Of a stretch of DNA of 7,981 bases, positions 6,101 through 7,981 are shown one piece after another (position 1 is the stretch's first letter; each line of letters begins with the position of its first letter). The notes below the pieces were generated by a model, which searched no databases, was not told the DNA's origin, and worked only from the letters and a program-made list of their open reading frames with translations. Location: the NCBI GenBank assembly GCA_041648755.1, contig JBAZOJ010000175.1:1-7981 (forward strand). The letters are read 5' to 3'. The translations under genes were made by a program, and so were the position numbers. The stretch comes from JBAZOJ01 sp041648755. Its GTDB lineage: Bacteria; Planctomycetota; B143-G9.

Positions 6101-6220
6101 CAAGGACTTTCCCGACTTGCCTCCCGGCCTTCCGCGCATACAATACCGTCGAGGTGAAAAATGACTGATGAGCGCAACCGCGACGATGACCGCATATTCG
6201 ATCCAAATGACGATCGCGAG
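6101..6220 (+). repeat. Direct repeat, copy 2 (TPR leader and first 20 codons)
   Basis: This is the counterpart of 4006-4125 at an offset of exactly 2,095 bp with three mismatches. It includes the possible promoter TTGCCT (6117-6122) and TACAAT (6139-6144), the GAGG ribosome site and the ATGA overlap. Upstream bases 5932-6100 share no obvious similarity with the region before copy 1. Confidence 0.9.
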
Positions 6221-7981
6221 AATACCCGCGAGGAATGCATCCGCGAGTTGGAGGAATGCACTTCTGCTGTCGAAGCCGATCCATTCGCCGCAGAGGCTTG
6301 GCTCAAACGCGGGCTCGCCAAGTGCCATTTTAAGCAGTTCGAGGACTCCCTTGCCGATTTTGACCGGGCGATCGAGCTCGACCCGATGGAATCTGATGCC
6401 CACAACAGCCGTGGAATTGCCCTTGCAATGCTCGAGCGCTGCAAGGAGGCGCTGGCCGCATTCGACCGGGCCGTGGAGCTTGCCCCCAAGTCGGCCAGTT
6501 TCCGCAGCAACAGGGGCAACGCCCTGAAGAACCTCGGACGATATGGCGAAGCGATTCGGGAATTCGATCGAGCCATCGAGTTGGATTCCAAGTGCGGGGG
6601 AGGGTACTACGGTCGCGGGCGGGTGATGCGCCATCTCGAACGATACGAGGAGGCAATAGCTGATTTCGACCGGGCGATCGCTGTGGAGCCAAACCTGTAT
6701 CTTCCTTTTCTGAATCGAGGTGCATCCAAACTGAAACTCGGCAGATACGAGGAAGCCATCCCGGATTTTGACCGTGCAATCGAAATCGATCCGAAGGGTG
6801 CGGTGGCGCACTACAACCGTGCCTTCTCCCTGCGACATCTTGACCGTTTCGAGGAAGCCATCGCCTCTGCAGATATTGCCATTTCTCTCGATCCGGACGA
6901 GCACGATGCGTTCTACGAGCGGGCACTCTCCCTGCGTCGTCTTGACCGTTTCGAGGAAGCCATTGCTTCGCTGGATACTTCCATTTCCCTCGATCCAGAC
7001 GAGCCCGATTCGTTTGTGGAGCGCGCCATAAACAAGGGATACCTTGACCGCGACGAGGAAGCCATTGCGGACTATGGCCGCGCTATTCGCCTCGACCCTC
7101 TTGACTTGGACCCCTACGTAGGCCGGGGACTGGCGCACACGCACTTCGGCCGGTACGAGGAAGCTGTGGCAGACTACGACCGGGCGATAGAGATCGACTC
7201 CCACTACGCGTATGCCCATTTCCTTCGGGGCGGAGCCAATGTCAACCTTGCCAGATACAACGACGCGATCGCCGACCTGACATTGGCTATCGAGCTCGAT
7301 CCCGGCAATGCACGCGCGTTTTTCCAGCGCGCGTTTGCACAGGCGGCAATTGGCAAGCTCGACGGAGCGTTGTCTGACTGCAACAGGGCTATTGAACTCG
7401 ATCCGAACAGAAGCGAAGTTTTCCTCGAACGCGGATATGTCAACAGTCATCTGGGCAGGCTCGATGATGCGCTCGCCGACTACAGCCGTTCACTGGAACT
7501 GGCCCCGGACGAGACTGAGCCTTTGCTCGACCGATGCGTAACCCTAACCAATATGGAGCGATTTGAGGAAGCCCTGTCTGATGTCAACAAGTATCTCGAT
7601 TTCGCCCCGGGGGATCTGAGCGCTCTTGTCCAGCGCGCGAACGTGTACAATCGCCTCGCCAGGTTCAGCGAGGTCATTGCCGACATGACAACGGTTATCG
7701 AGGACAATCCCGGCCATGCCGACGCGTTCTTCGCGCGGGCGTATGCCGAATCGGCTCTCGGGAGGCTCGAAGATGCGTTGCGGGACTATGGCAGGACCAA
7801 TGAACTTGATCCAGAAGGTGGCGTTGCGGTCTATAACATAGCGTGCATATACAGCAGGATGTTCGCAGCCGAGGGACGCGAGGATCTCCGCCGCAAGGCT
7901 TTGGACATGCTGAAGATCGCCTGCGGGCGCGAGTCAAGGTTCTACTCGATGGCGCGAGGGGACAAGGATTTCACGTCACTG
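6161..7981 (+). CDS. Tetratricopeptide repeat protein with 15 tandem TPRs (copy 2), 3' end outside window
   Basis: The frame is open from the ATG at 6161 to the last base, giving 607 residues; by comparison with copy 1 only about 14 residues are missing. The plan is the same: a 43-residue acidic N-terminus, fifteen 34-residue TPRs (44-553), then the cap beginning at 554 with YNIACIYSRMF. The product is probably cytoplasmic and a scaffold or peptide-binding protein of unknown partner. GAGG precedes the ATG by 6 nt. Repeats 6 and 7 (6800-7003) are near-duplicates of each other. Repeats 10-11 (7208-7411) resemble repeats 14-15 (DLTLAIELDPGNARAFFQRA compared with the late repeats) rather than copy 1 repeats 9-11. 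Total length up to the shared C-terminal segment is nevertheless identical to copy 1. It may be expressed from its own duplicated leader or by read-through from copy 1. Confidence 0.92.
   Translation, partial: MTDERNRDDDRIFDPNDDRENTREECIRELEECTSAVEADPFAAEAWLKRGLAKCHFKQFEDSLADFDRAIELDPMESDAHNSRGIALAMLERCKEALAAFDRAVELAPKSASFRSNRGNALKNLGRYGEAIREFDRAIELDSKCGGGYYGRGRVMRHLERYEEAIADFDRAIAVEPNLYLPFLNRGASKLKLGRYEEAIPDFDRAIEIDPKGAVAHYNRAFSLRHLDRFEEAIASADIAISLDPDEHDAFYERALSLRRLDRFEEAIASLDTSISLDPDEPDSFVERAINKGYLDRDEEAIADYGRAIRLDPLDLDPYVGRGLAHTHFGRYEEAVADYDRAIEIDSHYAYAHFLRGGANVNLARYNDAIADLTLAIELDPGNARAFFQRAFAQAAIGKLDGALSDCNRAIELDPNRSEVFLERGYVNSHLGRLDDALADYSRSLELAPDETEPLLDRCVTLTNMERFEEALSDVNKYLDFAPGDLSALVQRANVYNRLARFSEVIADMTTVIEDNPGHADAFFARAYAESALGRLEDALRDYGRTNELDPEGGVAVYNIACIYSRMFAAEGREDLRRKALDMLKIACGRESRFYSMARGDKDFTSL
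6800..7003 (+). repeat. Internal tandem duplication of one TPR unit (2 x 102 bp) in copy 2
   Basis: Units 6800-6901 and 6902-7003 encode TPRs 6 and 7, which share SLR-LDRFEEAIAS and the ISLDPDE ending. At the DNA level they share CTTGACCGTTTCGAGGAAGC and flanking bases. Copy 1 has only one such repeat (its repeat 6), so this is a lineage-specific gain of one 34-codon unit. Confidence 0.8.

Noticed and set aside
5956..6168. 70-codon plus-strand frame with a hydrophobic N-terminus between the TPR genes
   Set aside because: It has a GTG start with no ribosome site, spans a hairpin, and its second half is the duplicated TPR leader read in another frame.
1..7981. tRNA, rRNA, CRISPR, insertion sequence, att site or replication origin
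   Set aside because: I saw no cloverleaf-like arms, spaced short repeats, transposase motifs or terminal inverted repeats of that kind on either strand.

Overview
The window is about 8 kb of bacterial chromosome-like DNA with moderately high GC. All starts are ATG, most with purine-rich ribosome sites, and promoters look sigma-70-like. There are no tRNA, rRNA, CRISPR or transposase signatures. The taxon cannot be fixed from this window. A membrane-anchored LolA/DUF2092-like domain fused to a TlpA-type redoxin, together with long tandem TPR proteins, would suit a PVC/FCB-type environmental lineage (for example Planctomycetes or Hydrogenedentes-like bacteria), but this is a weak inference.

Layout. 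(1) 1-945, minus: N-terminal 315 residues of a YcaQ/AlkX-like (HTH_42) DNA glycosylase, cut by the window edge. (2) 946-1271: divergent intergenic region with a strong hairpin, a good sigma-70-like promoter and a palindrome next to a ribosome site. (3) 1272-1631, plus: a 119-residue lipoprotein of unknown function. (4) 1632-1751: convergent intergenic region full of inverted repeats. (5) 1752-2231, minus: a 159-residue conserved protein with a C-terminal CPKC motif and its own promoter. (6) 2387-3802, minus: a 471-codon gene for a membrane-anchored thioredoxin-fold protein interrupted by one in-frame TGA. (7) 4066-5931 and 6161-end, plus: two tandem paralogous 15-repeat TPR proteins lying exactly 2,095 bp apart.

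Main discovery. The TGA at 2705-2707 (minus strand) sits exactly where the first catalytic cysteine of the redoxin CxxC motif should be, giving FWRYG-U-PTC. The frame stays open for another 105 codons that complete the TlpA/thioredoxin fold, including the cis-proline motif GVPC. The mRNA after the UGA can fold into a bacterial SECIS-like hairpin: 4 bp, a one-base bulge, a perfect 5-bp apical stem and an AGGUU loop. TGA ends three other genes here, so it is a normal stop in this genome. The best reading is a selenoprotein that ordinary gene calling would split into a 365-residue protein and a 93-residue fragment.

The second point of interest is the TPR pair. Both copies have 15 gap-free 34-residue repeats and equal length over the visible part, yet the repeats correspond out of register in the middle. 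Copy 2 gained a duplicated repeat and carries a replaced block resembling repeats 14-15. The leader and the two gene ends are much more alike than the middle. No shared pathway links the glycosylase, the lipoprotein, the redoxin and the TPR proteins.
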